Source: an uncultured Clostridia bacterium
Lineage (GTDB): Bacteria; Bacillota; Clostridia; Christensenellales; Borkfalkiaceae
Direction: 5' to 3'
Assembly: GCA_947631925.1 (NCBI GenBank)
Contig: CANRNE010000001.1
Span: 1-64,000, forward strand
Length of the DNA stretch: 64,000 nucleotides
A program made the position numbers and the translations under genes. This document shows, one piece after another, positions 41,913 through 49,809 of this stretch. Within the stretch, counting starts at the first letter, position 1, and the number at the start of each line of letters is the position of its first letter. The notes under the pieces were generated by a model, which was not told where the DNA came from, ran no database searches, and was given only the letters and a program-made list of their open reading frames with translations.

Positions 41913-42569
41913 TTAGCCGAGCGCGGCGAAAATCTCGGGCAGGTGCGCGCCGAGTTCGAACAGGGCATATTTGAGATTTTTGCGGAATTGCTCCGTCGTC
42001 GCGCCCGAGCCGTACACGTCGGAGACCGTCTTCACGGAGACAAAGGGCACGCCCGCGTTCCGGCAGACCTGCGCCATCGCGCCCGCCTCCATCTCGCGGA
42101 TGTCGCACCCGAGGCGGAGAAGCAGGGCATGGTCGGCCTCGGAATCGTCAAAGCGGTCGCCCGTGCCCAGCGCGCGGCGGGGCAGGGAGAGCCCTTCGGG
42201 GCAGCAGAGCGGCAGGAAGTTCTCCCGTTCCCCGGGGAGCGTTCCGACCTCCTGTCCCGTAAGCTGTCTGAGGTCAAAGTCGTACTGCACCGCCTTTTCG
42301 ATGAGATAGGCGCCCCCGACTTCACAGCTGTCGTTGAGGCCGCCCGCGACGCCGAGGTTGAGAACGAGGTCCGCCCCCGCACAGATGGCGGCGCAGGCCC
42401 CCGCGGCGGCGTTTCCCTTGCCCTCGCCCGACACGACGACGAGCGCGTCTTTTTGGAAAATCTTTCCGCGGTGCACCGTCTTTCCGAACACCGTCGAGAC
42501 GCTCTCCACACACATCTGCGCCAAAAGGACTTCCGCCTCGCTGTCCATTGCAATCACACAACCGATCAT
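41913..42569 (-). CDS. mtnN: 5'-methylthioadenosine/S-adenosylhomocysteine nucleosidase
   Basis: The 218-aa protein starts best at MIGCVIAMDSEAEVLL (GAGG 6 nt upstream); a GTG 12 nt earlier lacks a site. VVVSGEGKGNAAAGACAAI, LNLGVAGGLNDSCEVG, the purine- and ribose-binding REMEAGAMAQVC and VKTVSDVYGSG define the MTN family; the last carries the catalytic Asp. It hydrolyses MTA and SAH to adenine and thioribose products in the methyl cycle. It is first in a two-gene unit with ung, whose promoter contains a possible operator. Confidence 0.9.
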   Translation of the reverse strand: MIGCVIAMDSEAEVLLAQMCVESVSTVFGKTVHRGKIFQKDALVVVSGEGKGNAAAGACAAICAGADLVLNLGVAGGLNDSCEVGGAYLIEKAVQYDFDLRQLTGQEVGTLPGERENFLPLCCPEGLSLPRRALGTGDRFDDSEADHALLLRLGCDIREMEAGAMAQVCRNAGVPFVSVKTVSDVYGSGATTEQFRKNLKYALFELGAHLPEIFAALG

Positions 42570-42630
42570 CGTTTTCCTCACTTTCGGAAATTCCCGCCCG
42601 TTCCGCTTATTTCGGGGCGGGCTCCTTTCT

Positions 42631-42659
42631 ATTGTAACAACTTTTTACAAAAAAAGCAA
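42631..42659 (-). promoter_or_regulatory. mtnN promoter overlapped by an inverted repeat
   Basis: On the minus strand TTGCTT (plus 42654-42659), 17-nt spacer, TACAAT (42631-42636). The inverted repeat TTGTAA-N7-TTACAA (42632-42650) covers the -10 box and spacer, where a repressor could bind. It may also affect the divergent ferritin-like gene. Confidence 0.55.
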
Positions 42660-42713
42660 CTGTGAGAATACTTCTTTTTGCATTCGGCGATAAAGAGGAC
42701 AAAAGGAGGTCTT

Positions 42714-43961
42714 ATGAACCCGTTTGAAGAAAAGCCGCAGAGAGCGGACAAGATTTTTACCAATTGGAGCAAAGTGCTTGTCAAGCCGTACGACAAGAAC
42801 GAAGTCGACCCCTACACCCGTCTTCGGGTCATCCTGATGTCTGGCACCGAATTCGAGAGCGTGCGCCTCTCCAATTCCTTCACCCGCCACTGCCCCAACA
42901 ACGACGTGCGCCGCCGCCTCGCCCGCATGCGCAGAGGGGAGCAGATTCAGCAAAAGCGCGTCGCCTCGCTCAAACCCATCAACGAGAGCATCCTGGAGCA
43001 CACAATCGGCTACGAGCAGCTCGCCGTCGACCTCACCGCCAACCTCGCCGTGACCGAGAAGAACAGCTATGTCAAAAAACAGCTCGACTTCGCCCTTTTG
43101 GAGGATTTCGACCACTTGTACCGCTATTCCGACCTCATGGAGCTCGAGAAGGGCGGCGACCCCAAAAAGATCGTGGGCAGTTACACCGAAATCATGCCGG
43201 GGCGGCCCACCGTCGCCGAGTACCGCCACCCGCACGACGACGTCAACTTCTATATCAACGGATATCTGAGCGACCTCAAGACCAAGCTGAACATCAACAT
43301 CATCACGGCGGCAGAGCAACAGACGATGAACTTCTACATGAACGTCGCCAACCTCTACAATACGCCGCTCGGCAGAAAGCTCTACAACGAGATTGCGATG
43401 ATAGAGGAACAGCACGTCACGGGCTACGGCAGCTTAAAGGACCCCACCATGTCGTGGTGGGAGTGCCTCCTGATGAACGAATACACCGAATGTTACCTCT
43501 ACTATTCCTGCTACAAGGACGAGAAGGACGAGCGCATCAAGGCCATCTGGGAACAGCATTTCGAGGAGGAGATTGTGCATCTGCACGAGGCGGCGGACCT
43601 TCTCAAGACCTACGAGGGCAAAGTCTGGCAGCAGGTGCTCCCCGAGGGAGGCGACTTCCCCGAACTGCTCCGCCTGCGGCCGCAGAAGGAGTACGTGCGC
43701 GACGCCCTGAAGAGCGTGCGGCTCACCGCCGTCGAGGAGGGCTGGGAGGAGCTCGACAAGCTCCCCGACACCTTCCGCTACTTCGGCTATAACGCGAAAA
43801 TCAACAAGAACCCCGCCGCCGTGGGCACGCATACCGTCATCGAGAAGGCGATTGCCGGCCTCGGACAGGACTATCGCATCCAGAACGCCGAGCACCCCGT
43901 AAAGGCGCTCTCCAACCGCAAGAAGGACAACCTCGACGTCGCCCGCGTCAAGGGGAAATGA
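42714..43961 (+). CDS. Ferritin-like domain protein (415 aa)
   Basis: The start at MNPFEEKPQRADKIF is fixed by AAAGGAGG 5 nt upstream. The helical protein carries Glu/His patterns of a diiron four-helix bundle: ESILEHTIGYEQLAVDL, IEEQHVTGYGSL (E-E-x-H, residues about 231-234) and HFEEEIVHLHEAADLL. It is twice the length of ordinary ferritins and rubrerythrins and lacks a rubredoxin domain. It is probably a cytosolic iron or oxygen-related protein conserved in anaerobes, but the reaction is unknown. It is a single-gene unit with its own terminator, divergent from mtnN. Confidence 0.7.
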   Translation: MNPFEEKPQRADKIFTNWSKVLVKPYDKNEVDPYTRLRVILMSGTEFESVRLSNSFTRHCPNNDVRRRLARMRRGEQIQQKRVASLKPINESILEHTIGYEQLAVDLTANLAVTEKNSYVKKQLDFALLEDFDHLYRYSDLMELEKGGDPKKIVGSYTEIMPGRPTVAEYRHPHDDVNFYINGYLSDLKTKLNINIITAAEQQTMNFYMNVANLYNTPLGRKLYNEIAMIEEQHVTGYGSLKDPTMSWWECLLMNEYTECYLYYSCYKDEKDERIKAIWEQHFEEEIVHLHEAADLLKTYEGKVWQQVLPEGGDFPELLRLRPQKEYVRDALKSVRLTAVEEGWEELDKLPDTFRYFGYNAKINKNPAAVGTHTVIEKAIAGLGQDYRIQNAEHPVKALSNRKKDNLDVARVKGK

Positions 43962-43984
43962 AAAAAATCACAAAAAACTGCGGA

Positions 43985-44011
43985 ATCCGTCGGCTCTGCC
44001 GATGGATTTTT
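43985..44011 (+). terminator. Intrinsic terminator after the ferritin-like gene
   Basis: Stem ATCCGTCGGC / GCCGATGGAT, loop TCT, then TTTT. Confidence 0.8.
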
Positions 44012-44031
44012 GCAATTTGCCGCGTGAAAAT

Positions 44032-44061
44032 TTGACGGGGCGGCGGCTTATATGCTATAAT
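44032..44061 (+). promoter_or_regulatory. Sigma-A promoter of the thioredoxin-like lipoprotein gene
   Basis: TTGACG (44032-44037), 18-nt spacer, TATAAT (44056-44061). Confidence 0.7.
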
Positions 44062-44087
44062 ATTGAGGAAAAGACAGGGAGGTCCCC

Positions 44088-45374
44088 ATGAAAACTCGCA
44101 GATATATGACAGTCGCGGCGGCGGCGCTCGCGTGCGTGTTCGCGCTCGCGGCGTGCACCCCCGAAGCGCATACCCACAACTACACCGAATGGAAACATTC
44201 GGAGACCGAACACTGGCGCATCTGCCCCGAGGACGAGGCGGAAGAGGAGGGCTCGCGCGCACAGCACAATTTTGTAGGCGGCAAGTGCGAATGCGGCTAC
44301 GACGAAGGCCACATCCACAGCTACACCGCGTGGAAATCTTCGGCCACCGAGCACTGGCGCATCTGTCCCGAGGACGAGGCGGAAGAGCCGGGCACGCGGG
44401 CTGCGCACATCTTCGGCGACCCCGTCGTTGAGCGCTATCCCACCCTCGACGCGGAAGGACTCGAAGTACGCCCTTGCACCGTCTGCGGCGCGCACGACCC
44501 CGATTACGACGGCACCATGCCCAAATACACCGAGACTTCCGTCATCGAATATCGCTATGAGCTCGTCAATTCCGTCGGCATGCCCTTCGGCGGCAAGATT
44601 AACCTCGCCATTCGCGTGACGGATGCGGACGGCAACAAGCCCACGGACGGAGACGGCAGGCCCTTCAACGGCAACGTGGTGACGACGAGCGGGTCTCTCC
44701 GCCTCGTCGCGGGCGCCGCGCGCGGCGTGTATACCATGACGGTGTCCGTGCAGGGAAACAGTCCCGATTACACCCTGCTCGATACGGAGCTCTCCCTCAC
44801 CCCCGCCTCGCCCAATGTCAAAATCCGCATCAAGGCAAATCCCCCCGAGACGGAGCCCGACCTCTATCAGGAGGGCAAAGTGCTCAAGGATTACACCTTC
44901 ACCTCGGTGAAGTCCGACCGCAGCACGGTGACCCTCTCCGACCTGTATCAGGACTACCGCGTGGTGCTCATCAGCTTCTTCTATGTGGGCTGTCAGTACT
45001 GTGAGGCGGAGCTCCCGCCCATTCTCGAGGCGTATGAGGAGTATCGCGACGAGATGGCAATCGTCTTCTTGAACATCAATGACGACACCATTGATACGGA
45101 CGCGGAAATTCTCAACTGGGGTCAAGAATTCTGCATCTCCGACTTCTTCATCGGGCGCTCGACGCTGTTCAACAAGCTGACCGTCACCCATTCGGGCGGT
45201 GCGGCGCAGGTGGGCGGCGTGCCCGTCAGCCTCTTCGTGGACGCCGAGGGGAGCATCCTCAAAATTCACGGCGGCGCCATCGGCCACAACAGCAACGGCT
45301 CGTTCGTGAGCACCGTGGAGGACGTCTATGCCGTCTTCGACGAAGTCATGGCAAAGACGGGCTGGTCCCGCTGA
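44088..45374 (+). CDS. Thioredoxin-like (TlpA/ResA-type) lipoprotein with His-rich repeats
   Basis: The 428-aa precursor has a lipobox at LAAC (Cys 23). Residues about 28-110 hold two near-identical repeats (HTHNYTEWKHSETEHWRICP and HIHSYTAWKSSATEHWRICP, each followed by EDEAEE), rich in His and Cys and able to bind metal. A beta-sandwich region follows. The C-terminal domain (about 285-428) is thioredoxin-like, with FFYVGCQYCEAELPP giving a CxxC pair (Cys 302, Cys 305) and the cis-Pro motif GGVPVSLFVD. It is probably an extracytoplasmic thiol oxidoreductase tethered to the membrane. GGGAGG precedes the ATG. Confidence 0.8.
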   Translation: MKTRRYMTVAAAALACVFALAACTPEAHTHNYTEWKHSETEHWRICPEDEAEEEGSRAQHNFVGGKCECGYDEGHIHSYTAWKSSATEHWRICPEDEAEEPGTRAAHIFGDPVVERYPTLDAEGLEVRPCTVCGAHDPDYDGTMPKYTETSVIEYRYELVNSVGMPFGGKINLAIRVTDADGNKPTDGDGRPFNGNVVTTSGSLRLVAGAARGVYTMTVSVQGNSPDYTLLDTELSLTPASPNVKIRIKANPPETEPDLYQEGKVLKDYTFTSVKSDRSTVTLSDLYQDYRVVLISFFYVGCQYCEAELPPILEAYEEYRDEMAIVFLNINDDTIDTDAEILNWGQEFCISDFFIGRSTLFNKLTVTHSGGAAQVGGVPVSLFVDAEGSILKIHGGAIGHNSNGSFVSTVEDVYAVFDEVMAKTGWSR

Positions 45375-45399
45375 GCCGACAATCTCCAAATAGCAATGC

Positions 45400-45424
45400 A
45401 AAAGCCCCCGCATCGGGGGCTTTT
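45400..45424. terminator. Bidirectional intrinsic terminator
   Basis: Perfect stem AAAAGCCCCCG / CGGGGGCTTTT with loop CAT between convergent genes. Confidence 0.88.
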
Positions 45425-45438
45425 CCGTTTGCAAAGAT

Positions 45439-45915
45439 TCACAGGCACACGAGTTCGACTTCGGTCGGGGCGTCGGTGCAGAGGCAGAGGACGCAGCCGA
45501 ACAGCTCGAAGAAGGCGAGGGCGCCGACCCTGTGCCCTTCCTCAAAGAGCGCGCCGCGGAAGGTGAGCGCGGGGAGCATGGCGGCGAGCGTTCCGCCGCG
45601 CAGTTTGATGTATGCCTCCTTCGCCGTCCAGAGGCGGAAGAAATCCTCCTCGCGCTCGGCGGGGGTGAGGCGGGCGAAGATGTTGGGCGGGGGAGCCTCT
45701 CTTCTTCGTTCGGCGTCGAGGCCTATGGCAAAATCTCCCACGGCGACGGCGGACAGTCCCTTGGTGTGCGTGACCCCGATTTCGGGCCCGCCCGCAAAGT
45801 AGGGCTTCCCCGCCCCCGTGCGAAGGAGGGGCTTGTCGGGCAAGATGCCCCGCGCCTGCAGGGCGGAGATGAGCGCTTCCCCCGTCACCGTCTGCGGGGT
45901 GTAATAAATTCTCAT
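45439..45915 (-). CDS. 4'-phosphopantetheinyl transferase (Sfp-type)
   Basis: The 158-aa protein starts at MRIYYTPQTVTGEAL. GVTHTKGLSAVAVGDFAIGLDAE contains the magnesium-binding Asp/Glu pair (GLDAE), and FFRLWTAKEAYIKLRGG supplies the WTAKEA motif of the superfamily. It transfers phosphopantetheine from CoA to a carrier-protein serine. At 158 aa it is shorter than Sfp (about 220 aa) and nearer to a single half domain. No polyketide or peptide synthase is nearby, so acyl carrier protein of fatty acid synthesis is a likely target. Confidence 0.85.
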   Translation of the reverse strand: MRIYYTPQTVTGEALISALQARGILPDKPLLRTGAGKPYFAGGPEIGVTHTKGLSAVAVGDFAIGLDAERRREAPPPNIFARLTPAEREEDFFRLWTAKEAYIKLRGGTLAAMLPALTFRGALFEEGHRVGALAFFELFGCVLCLCTDAPTEVELVCL

Positions 45916-45990
45916 GGCAGAAGTGTACCACGCGGCGGGGAAAAAGTCAATCGGCCGCATAAAATTTCCACGGGCGGCAACACTTTTTTT

Positions 45991-46410
45991 ATGAAGAAAA
46001 AGAGAATTTTCCGAAACATTGCGCCCGTTTTGCTCCTTGTGCCCCTCTTGCTGTTTGCGGCGTGCGACGCCGAGGAGCTCGGCTCCCTCGAGGACCTCTC
46101 CATGCCCTATTGCGGGGTGTACGAATGCGAGCGGCTCGAACTCGGGGGGAAGAATCTCCTCGAGGATTTCGACTTTGTCCGCCTCGAACTTGCCTACAGC
46201 GGGGACTTTGCCCTCACCTACCGCACCCGCGCGGGCGGGAAGGGGACCCTCGGCGGCACCTACCGCGTGGATACCGGGAAGGAGGAAATTTCCTTTTCGT
46301 GCACCTTCGGCGTAAGAAGCGTGTCGCGCACCTTCCCGATGCCCAAGGGAAGCATCCTCATCGAAGAAAATTTTCTCGGCAAGCCGCTCTTCGCCCTCTT
46401 CAAAACCTGA
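45991..46410 (+). CDS. Small lipoprotein of unknown function (139 aa)
   Basis: A signal peptide (MKKKRIFRNIAPVLLLVPLL) ends in FAAC (Cys 25). The mature part is a single small beta-rich domain with YCGVYECERLELGGK and GTLGGTYRVDTGKEEISFSC, resembling a lipocalin-like or META-like fold found in Clostridial lipoproteins. No active site is evident. The ribosome-binding site is poor (GGCGGCAAC). It is divergent from the phosphopantetheinyl transferase. Confidence 0.65.
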   Translation: MKKKRIFRNIAPVLLLVPLLLFAACDAEELGSLEDLSMPYCGVYECERLELGGKNLLEDFDFVRLELAYSGDFALTYRTRAGGKGTLGGTYRVDTGKEEISFSCTFGVRSVSRTFPMPKGSILIEENFLGKPLFALFKT

Positions 46411-46418
46411 AATTTTGT

Positions 46419-46447
46419 TTGCATTTTCCCGCCGTCTGTGCTATACT
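46419..46447 (+). promoter_or_regulatory. Sigma-A promoter of the helicase gene
   Basis: TTGCAT (46419-46424), 17-nt spacer, TATACT (46442-46447). The predicted start of transcription is at or beside the GTG start codon at 46455. Confidence 0.65.
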
Positions 46448-46454
46448 GAAAGGC

Positions 46455-47714
46455 GTGGATGCAAACATTTCCCGCAAGGTCGTGCTCACCCGTGACCAGA
46501 CCGAGGCGGCGGAACTCATCGAAGAGTGGTTCCTACATCTGAATACGCAGATTTTCGTGCTCTGCGGCTATGCGGGGACGGGGAAGACCTTCCTCGTCGA
46601 CTATGTCGTGCGCAGTCTCGGGCTCGTCCCGGGCGAGAGCGCCGTCTTTGTCGCGCCCACGGGGAAGGCCGCCTCCGTGCTCATCCGCGGCGGAACGCCC
46701 GCAGGCACCGTGCACAGCCTCATCTACACGCGCGAAGAGGACATCGAAGTCAACGAGGACGGAGAGGTCATCTCCGAGCGCTTTTTGCGGTTTGTCAAAA
46801 AGGAGAGCCTCCCAAAAGAGATTCGCCTCATCGTCGTGGACGAGACGAGCATGGTCTCCGACGACATCTTAAAAGATTTGCTCTCCTTCGGGGTGAAGTG
46901 CCTCTTCTGCGGCGACCCCGCCCAGCTTCCGCCCGTCGGCGGGACCAATTCTCTCCTATCCATGCCCGTGATTACTCTCACGGAAATCGTGCGGCAGGAG
47001 GCAAACAACCCCATCGTCCGCCTCGCCGAACAGGTGCGGCAGGGCGCCTATCCCTCCTTCGGAACGTACGGGGAACAGGCGGCGGTGCTCCCCAAACGCG
47101 CCATCTCCAAGGAGCGCATGCAACGGCTGCTCCTCGAGGCCGACCAAGTCATCGTGGGCACCAACCGCACACGGGCGCGCATCAACGGGGAAGTCCGCGC
47201 CCTCAAGGGGATTTACGGCACCCTTCCCGCGGACGGGGAAAAACTCGTCTGCACCCTCAACGACTGGGGGAAGGCGCTCGACGACAAGGGGGACTTCCAC
47301 CTCGTCAACGGGATTATCGGCACCGCCTACAACGTGCGCGAGGGGGAGGACGGGCTGGCGATGCTCGACTTCCGCGCCGACTTCCTCTCCAAACCCGTCT
47401 TCGATTTGCCCTTTGACACGGGCGTGTTCGTGAGCGGGAATTATTTTCATGAATACGGGGACAAGGCATGCCTGCTCGCGGGCGGACGGCTCGTCCATGA
47501 GAACAATTTCGAGGCAATCCGAAAGAACAAGGTGCGGCGGGAGGATACCGTTTGCCGCTTTGAATTCGCCTACGCCGTCACCTGCCACAAGGCGCAGGGC
47601 TCGGAGTACGGCAAAGTCGTCGTCTTTGACGAGAGCCGCCTCTTCGAGAACGCCTCCTCATGGCTGTACACCGCCATCACCCGCGCCAAACAAAAACTTG
47701 TCATTGTGAGATAA
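46455..47714 (+). CDS. SF1B helicase/ATPase (RecD/Pif1/Dda-like)
   Basis: The protein of about 419 aa begins with LTRDQTEAAELIEEWF, followed by Walker A LCGYAGTGKTFLV, motif Ia VAPTGKAASVLI, Walker B IVVDETSMVSDDIL, motif III CLFCGDPAQLPPVGG, and a C-terminal UvrD-C2-type end YAVTCHKAQGSEYGKVVVF with YTAITRAKQKLVIVR. It should unwind DNA 5' to 3'. It lacks the N-terminal extension of RecD2 and resembles phage Dda in size. GTG 46455 lies at the inferred transcription start; an alternative GTG lies about 24 nt downstream after AAGG. Confidence 0.85.
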   Translation: MDANISRKVVLTRDQTEAAELIEEWFLHLNTQIFVLCGYAGTGKTFLVDYVVRSLGLVPGESAVFVAPTGKAASVLIRGGTPAGTVHSLIYTREEDIEVNEDGEVISERFLRFVKKESLPKEIRLIVVDETSMVSDDILKDLLSFGVKCLFCGDPAQLPPVGGTNSLLSMPVITLTEIVRQEANNPIVRLAEQVRQGAYPSFGTYGEQAAVLPKRAISKERMQRLLLEADQVIVGTNRTRARINGEVRALKGIYGTLPADGEKLVCTLNDWGKALDDKGDFHLVNGIIGTAYNVREGEDGLAMLDFRADFLSKPVFDLPFDTGVFVSGNYFHEYGDKACLLAGGRLVHENNFEAIRKNKVRREDTVCRFEFAYAVTCHKAQGSEYGKVVVFDESRLFENASSWLYTAITRAKQKLVIVR

Positions 47715-47741
47715 ATTCCAAGTGAAATACGATAATACATA

Positions 47742-47775
47742 GGGCGCGCGACGTGCAGCAGCACGTCGCGCGCCC
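47742..47775. repeat. Long perfect palindrome
   Basis: Arms of 15 nt (GGGCGCGCGACGTGC and its complement) surround the loop AGCA. There is no U-tract on the plus strand. It belongs by design to the same group as the palindromes at 1894, 3022 and 7225. Confidence 0.8.
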
Positions 47776-47907
47776 GTTGTCTCTTCGCAGAAAAAACCAA
47801 CTGCCTATCAATACATTGCAGAACGGGGCGGTATCATTGCAGGCGGCGTTTCAAAGGAACTGCAATTATTGATTATAGGCTACCAACTCATCATCCCGAA
47901 GGGGTGA
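47776..47907 (+). pseudogene. C-terminal remnant of a BRCT-like domain
   Basis: An open frame without a start codon reads KPTAYQYIAERGGIIAGGVS, then KELQLLIIGYQLIIPKG, and stops at 47905-47907. The pattern RGGIIAGGVS followed by LLIIG resembles the GGxxxxSVS...LVVG core of BRCT domains. It begins directly at the edge of the palindrome and is more AT-rich than its neighbours, so it is probably a stranded gene fragment. Confidence 0.4.
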
Positions 47908-47966
47908 AAAGATAGGCCTACAAAAAGAAATCTCGGGGTAAGGAGAGGGAAAACAAACCAATCTGC

Positions 47967-47995
47967 TTGACATTCCGCGCGGCAAGGCTTACAAT
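47967..47995 (+). promoter_or_regulatory. Sigma-A promoter of aspS
   Basis: TTGACA (47967-47972), 17-nt spacer, TACAAT (47990-47995). The leader is under 30 nt, so there is no room for a T-box. Confidence 0.75.
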
Positions 47996-48021
47996 AAAAG
48001 AAAAACTTTTTCGAGGAAACC

Positions 48022-49785
48022 ATGTACTTCCGTACACACAATTGTAACGAACTCCGTGAGGGCGATGTCGGCAAGAAGGTCAAGCTCGCGGGCTGGCTGG
48101 ACAGCAAGCGCGACAAGGGCAGTCTGCTCTTTGCCGTACTGCGCGATTTCTACGGCACGACGCAAGTCGTCTGCTCTTCGGACGAGACCATCCGCATTTT
48201 CCGCGACATTCCCACCGAATCCACCGTGAGTGTGGAGGGGGAAGTCGTCCTCCGCTCCGCACCCAACGACAAACTCCCCACGGGACGCATCGAAATTGTC
48301 CCCGAACGCGTGGAAGTCCTGGGCCGTCGGCTTCTGCCCGCGCTGCCCTTCGAGGTCTCCCATTCGACGGAGGCGGGGGAAGACGCGCGCCTGCGCTACC
48401 GCTTCCTCGACCTGCGCAATCCCGCCGTCAAGGATAAAATCGTGCTCCGTTCCCAAATCATTGCGGACCTTCGCCGTCTCATGACGGAGGAGGGCTTCAT
48501 GGAGATTGCGACGCCCATCCTCACCTCCTCCTCGCCCGAGGGCGCGCGGGACTACATCGTCCCCAGCCGCATCTACCCCGGGGAGTTCTATGCCCTCCCG
48601 CAGGCGCCGCAGCAGTACAAACAGCTCTTGATGTGCGCGGGTTTCGACAAATATTTCCAGATTGCGCCCTGTTTCCGTGACGAGGACGCCCGTGCCGACC
48701 GCTCGCCGGGGGAATTTTACCAGCTCGATATCGAGATGGCATTTGCGACGCAGGAGGATGTTTTCGGCGTGCTCGAGCGGGTGCTCCCGCCCGTCTTTGC
48801 CAAATATTCGGGCAAGAAGGCGGACAAACCCCCGTTCCGCCGCATTCCCTATCTCACCGCGCTCGAAGATTACGGCACCGACAAGCCCGACCTTCGCAAC
48901 CCGCTCCTCATCAAGGATGTGACAAACCTCTGCGTAAACTGCGGCTTCGACCCGCTCATGCTCAAGCACGTCAAGGCCATCTGCGTCGCGGGCGTGAACG
49001 TCCCCCGCAAGTGGATTGACAAGACGGCGGAGGAGTTCAAGGTCAAGACCGAGGGCGGGCAGATGTTCTGGTTCAAGCTCGACGAAAACGGTGCCCCCGC
49101 GGGCGGCATTTCCAAATTCGTCGCCGAAAACGTCGGCGCGTGGAAGGAGGCGCTCGGCATTGACAGGGACGTCTTCGTCGCCCTCGTCGCGGAGAGCAAA
49201 TTGCAGGACGTGCAAAAGCGCGCGGGAATCCTTCGCACCATGCTCGGCACGGGGCTCGACCTCTGCGAAAAGGACGTCTTCCGCTTCTGCTGGATTGTGG
49301 ACTTCCCCATGTACGAGATAGGGGAGGAGAGCGGACAGCTCGAATTCTGCCACAACCCCTTCTCTATGCCGCAGGGCGGGCTGGAAGCGCTCGAGCACAA
49401 GGACCCGCTCGAGGTGCTCGCATGGCAGTACGACATCGTCTGCAACGGCGTGGAGCTCTCCTCGGGCGCCGTCCGCAACCACGACCCCGAGATTATGCTC
49501 AAGGCGTTCTCCCTCGTGGGGCTCGGCAAAGAGGAGGTCGTCAGGAAGTTCCCCGCCCTCTACAACGCCTTTGAATACGGCGCCCCGCCGCACGCGGGCG
49601 TCGCCCCCGGCGTGGACAGAATGGTGATGCTCATCGCCGACACGATGAACATCCGCGAGGTCATCGCCTTCCCGATGAACGCCAAGGCGCGCGACCTCAT
49701 GATGAACGCCCCCTCGCCCGTCGAGAAGAAGCAGCTCGACGAAGTGCACATCAAAATCGACAGCAAGAAAACGCCGCAGGAGTAA
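48022..49785 (+). CDS. aspS: Aspartate--tRNA ligase
   Basis: The 587-aa class II synthetase has an N-terminal OB anticodon-binding domain (VKLAGWLDSKRDKGSLLF), class II motif 1, motif 2 around FQIAPCFRDEDARADRSPGEF, the bacterial GAD insertion and motif 3 (GVAPGVDRMVMLI). Length is that of the bacterial type. The stretch QAPQQYKQLLMCAGFDKYFQ differs from the usual Bacillus QSPQLFKQLLM and recalls AspRS sequences known from alphaproteobacteria and some Clostridia. Whether it charges tRNA-Asn as well cannot be decided here. It has its own promoter. Confidence 0.95.
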   Translation: MYFRTHNCNELREGDVGKKVKLAGWLDSKRDKGSLLFAVLRDFYGTTQVVCSSDETIRIFRDIPTESTVSVEGEVVLRSAPNDKLPTGRIEIVPERVEVLGRRLLPALPFEVSHSTEAGEDARLRYRFLDLRNPAVKDKIVLRSQIIADLRRLMTEEGFMEIATPILTSSSPEGARDYIVPSRIYPGEFYALPQAPQQYKQLLMCAGFDKYFQIAPCFRDEDARADRSPGEFYQLDIEMAFATQEDVFGVLERVLPPVFAKYSGKKADKPPFRRIPYLTALEDYGTDKPDLRNPLLIKDVTNLCVNCGFDPLMLKHVKAICVAGVNVPRKWIDKTAEEFKVKTEGGQMFWFKLDENGAPAGGISKFVAENVGAWKEALGIDRDVFVALVAESKLQDVQKRAGILRTMLGTGLDLCEKDVFRFCWIVDFPMYEIGEESGQLEFCHNPFSMPQGGLEALEHKDPLEVLAWQYDIVCNGVELSSGAVRNHDPEIMLKAFSLVGLGKEEVVRKFPALYNAFEYGAPPHAGVAPGVDRMVMLIADTMNIREVIAFPMNAKARDLMMNAPSPVEKKQLDEVHIKIDSKKTPQE

Positions 49786-49809
49786 AAATCGAACCCGGAG
49801 GAAACCCGT

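Noticed and set aside
47967-48022. A T-box leader for aspS
   Set aside because: The distance from the -10 box to the start codon is under 30 nt, too short for a T-box.
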